Of a DNA stretch of 6,889 bases, positions 5,077 through 6,889 are shown one piece after another. The translations under genes and the position numbers were made by a program. Origin of the DNA: Acidobacteriota bacterium. GTDB lineage: Bacteria; Acidobacteriota; UBA4820; DSQY01. The stretch spans positions 1 through 6,889 of the forward strand of contig JAKAIJ010000138.1 of assembly GCA_021814355.1 (NCBI GenBank). The letters are read 5' to 3'. Positions within the stretch are counted from its first letter, which is position 1. Each line of letters starts with the position of its first letter. The notes under the pieces are model-generated. The model saw only the letters and a list, made by a program, of their open reading frames with translations, made no database searches and was not told the DNA's origin.

Positions 5077-6306
5077 TCACGAGGCTTCGGCCGGAATTTC
5101 CTCCGCCATCGGCAGTGGCGGCACGAATCCCCGCCAGACGGCGTAGAGCGCCAGGGACGAGGCCGTCCCCAGCAGGGCGCACCCGCCCCAAAGGACCCGC
5201 GGGCCCATCCGCTCCAGCATCGAAGTCCCCAGATATGGTCCCACGGCCAGAGAGAGGCTGAAGACCATGGTGTAGAGGCCCATGTACTCCCCCCGCCTCG
5301 ACGCCGGGGCGAGGTCGCTCACCGCGGCGCTGCTCCCCGGGAAGAGCACCATCTCCCCGAACGTCCAGAGGACCACCGAGGCCACGGCCCCGGAAAACCC
5401 CGATACCAGCCCCGTGGCCGCGAAGCCCACCCCGCAGAGGAGGGCCCCCAGTGGGAGCGACGCGCGGTGGGGCCACGCCGCGGTGGCCGCGTTGAGGGGA
5501 ACCTCCAGGGCGACGATGAGCAGGGTGTTTACCGTGAAGAGCGTGCCGAAGGCCCATTCCGGCAGGTGCAGGTCCCTCACGAGGTAGAGCGGCAGGGCTC
5601 CCGTGAGCTGGAAGAAGATGAGCCCCGACGGCAGCAGCGCCAGGAGGAAGGCCAAAAAGCGCCGGTCCCGGAGCGCCCCCCGCGCCGTCCCGTTCCCTGC
5701 CCGCGGCCCGGAGGCGGCGTCCGCCGCGGCCCGGACCGCCCCGGCCCTGAGGAAGAGGACCAGGACCGCCGCCGCGGCCAGGGTGGTGAGGCCGTCCACC
5801 CAGAAGAGCCACCCGAACGAGAGGGCCGCCAAGAACCCGCCGGCCGCGGGCCCCACGCTCATCCCCAGGTTGATGGCCAGCCGGTTCAAGGCGAAGGCCG
5901 CCTTGCGCTGCTCGGGGGAGGCGAGGGCCGAGAGGAGGGCGAGGTTCCCCGGCCGGAAGGCCTCCCCCGCCACCGCCCAAGCGAAGGTCATGACGAGCAC
6001 CGCGGGAAAGGTCCGGGCGAGCGGCAGCGCGAGGATGAGGAACCCCGAGAGGACCAGCGAGAGCCGCATCAGGCCCAGGGCGCCGATCCGGTCCGCCAAG
6101 CGCCCCGCCAGGGGGGCCGTCGCGAGGGACCCGATGCCGAAGGCCGTCAGCGCGAGCCCCGCGCGCTCCGCGGGCAGCCCCAGCTCCCGGTTGAGGTAGA
6201 GCACCAGGAACGGCATCACCATGGTTCCGGCGCGGTTGATGAGCATCGCCGCGCAGAGGACCCAGATCTCGCGTCTGAGACCCGATAGGGTCCTCCACGG
6301 GTTCAT
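5077..6306 (-). CDS. MFS transporter, drug-efflux-like
   Basis: This 409-aa membrane protein of the major facilitator superfamily is the usual length for the 12-helix type. Hydrophobic segments alternate with short polar loops throughout. A motif A-like loop, AGRLADRIG (67-75), falls between helices 2 and 3. Helix 5 carries NLGMSVGPAAGG (146-157), resembling motif C, which is characteristic of drug/proton antiporters. A polar central loop (about 187-216) separates the two halves. The ATG at 6306 has purine-rich GGAGGGAG ending 8 nt upstream on the minus strand. It lies 28 nt after the quinone reductase stop and is probably the second gene of that operon. The sequence style is that of uncharacterised MdtH/YceL-like MFS proteins. 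Proton-coupled export of a small molecule is inferred from family; the substrate cannot be read from sequence. Confidence 0.9.
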   Translation of the reverse strand: MNPWRTLSGLRREIWVLCAAMLINRAGTMVMPFLVLYLNRELGLPAERAGLALTAFGIGSLATAPLAGRLADRIGALGLMRLSLVLSGFLILALPLARTFPAVLVMTFAWAVAGEAFRPGNLALLSALASPEQRKAAFALNRLAINLGMSVGPAAGGFLAALSFGWLFWVDGLTTLAAAAVLVLFLRAGAVRAAADAASGPRAGNGTARGALRDRRFLAFLLALLPSGLIFFQLTGALPLYLVRDLHLPEWAFGTLFTVNTLLIVALEVPLNAATAAWPHRASLPLGALLCGVGFAATGLVSGFSGAVASVVLWTFGEMVLFPGSSAAVSDLAPASRRGEYMGLYTMVFSLSLAVGPYLGTSMLERMGPRVLWGGCALLGTASSLALYAVWRGFVPPLPMAEEIPAEAS

Positions 6307-6334
6307 CGGCCCGGCTCCCTCCCCTCCGCCCGGT

Positions 6335-6889
6335 TCAGAAGGTCCCCGCGAGAGCCCTGGCCTCCGCCAACATGGCCTTCCGGTCCTCCTCGGGGGCCGT
6401 GGTCACGGCCCAGAACGTCTTCACCGCCACCTCCGAGATGCCGCAGAACTTGAGGGTCCCGTCGGTGAGGGGGCGGACGATGACCTCCTTCGCGGCCATG
6501 GCGTCGTACCCGGCCTCGGGGCCGCCGGTGGTGTTCAACACGAGGGCCTTCTTGTGCTTCAGCAGCCCCTGGACGCCGGCGGGCGTGAAGGCGAAGGCGA
6601 ACCCCTGGAGGAAGACGCGGTCAATCCACCCCTTGAGCGCGGCGGGGAGGCCGAACCACCAGACGGGGTAGATGAAAACCAGACCCTCGGCCCAGGCGAC
6701 CAGCGCCTGCTCCTTCGCGATGTCCTCTGGCGTGGAGCCGCCCAGGATCCGGGTGAAGTCGGCGGCGTCCAGGACCGACTTGAAGGGCTCCGCGTAGAGA
6801 TCGCGGACCTTCACGGCGTGGCCCGCCTCCTTTAGGCCCGCTTGCACCGTTTCGAGCAGGGCGTGGTTGAAGCTCTTGGGGTTCGGGTG
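6335..6889 (-). CDS. Flavodoxin-fold NAD(P)H-quinone oxidoreductase (5' end beyond right edge)
   Basis: The visible part is 184 residues to the stop at 6335-6337; the frame runs through the right edge, and probably only about 10 N-terminal residues are missing. It begins with HPNPKSFNHAL, the phosphate-binding loop for FMN/FAD of the Flavodoxin_2 family (NQO1, MdaB, KefF). About 70 residues on is VFIYPVWWFGLPAALKGWID (about residues 73-92), then RVFLQGFAFAF, the family signature that contacts the flavin and quinone. LNTTGGPEAGYDAM follows. These enzymes are cytosolic dimers that reduce quinones or other electrophiles by two electrons from NAD(P)H. An internal GTG at 6847 opens a shorter frame but would cut off the flavin-binding loop, so it is not the start. 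The MFS gene follows 28 nt downstream, suggesting joint detoxification and export. KefF-like partnership with a potassium channel is unlikely, as no kef gene is seen here. Confidence 0.9.
   Translation of the reverse strand, partial: HPNPKSFNHALLETVQAGLKEAGHAVKVRDLYAEPFKSVLDAADFTRILGGSTPEDIAKEQALVAWAEGLVFIYPVWWFGLPAALKGWIDRVFLQGFAFAFTPAGVQGLLKHKKALVLNTTGGPEAGYDAMAAKEVIVRPLTDGTLKFCGISEVAVKTFWAVTTAPEEDRKAMLAEARALAGTF

Noticed and set aside
4522..6288. Plus-strand open frame of 588 codons across the aromatic-rich and MFS genes.
   Set aside because: It is Arg/Gly/Pro/Glu-rich without domains, spans a terminator hairpin and is opposite a clear membrane protein.

Overview
The window is very GC-rich (I estimate about 70%), densely coded and bacterial. 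It holds seven protein genes, two of them cut by the window edges. GC content, third-position GC bias, Sec and lipoprotein signals, and the style of the peptidase and exonuclease suggest a Gram-negative-type, high-GC soil or sediment bacterium such as Acidobacteriota or Myxococcota. That is an impression from protein style only; no marker gene is present. I see no rRNA, tRNA, CRISPR array, insertion sequence or phage gene.

Left block (1-1415): two divergent genes. On the minus strand, running off the left edge, is the N-terminal part of an exported TolB/PD40-type beta-propeller protein. On the plus strand is a protein-L-isoaspartate O-methyltransferase (pcm) carrying a lipoprotein signal. The 148-nt gap between them has AT-rich islands, candidate promoters on both strands and three small dyads.

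Middle block (1416-4212): a signal-peptide-bearing M3B oligoendopeptidase (pepF) overlaps a stand-alone DEDDy-type 3'-5' exonuclease by 17 nt; the latter probably starts at TTG. The two look co-transcribed. A 159-nt gap before pepF holds a hairpin just after pcm and a sigma-54-like element.

Right block (4213-6889): a small secreted protein of unknown function with an extraordinarily Trp/Tyr/Phe/Gly-rich core has its own good promoter and ribosome binding site. It converges on a minus-strand pair, a flavodoxin-fold NAD(P)H-quinone oxidoreductase followed 28 nt later by a 12-helix MFS transporter. The convergent stops flank a perfect 11-bp hairpin that probably terminates both transcripts.

Working together: three of the four leftmost proteins (propeller, PCMT, PepF) appear to be exported, as does the aromatic-rich protein. 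A loose theme is care or turnover of envelope proteins: isoaspartyl repair or tagging plus oligopeptide cleavage. This is inferred from adjacency and signals only. The quinone reductase/MFS pair looks like a separate small detoxification or export operon. No undescribed multi-gene system is convincingly visible. The best leads are the lipoprotein PCMT, whose cofactor S-adenosylmethionine is normally cytoplasmic, and the unrecognised aromatic-rich secreted protein.
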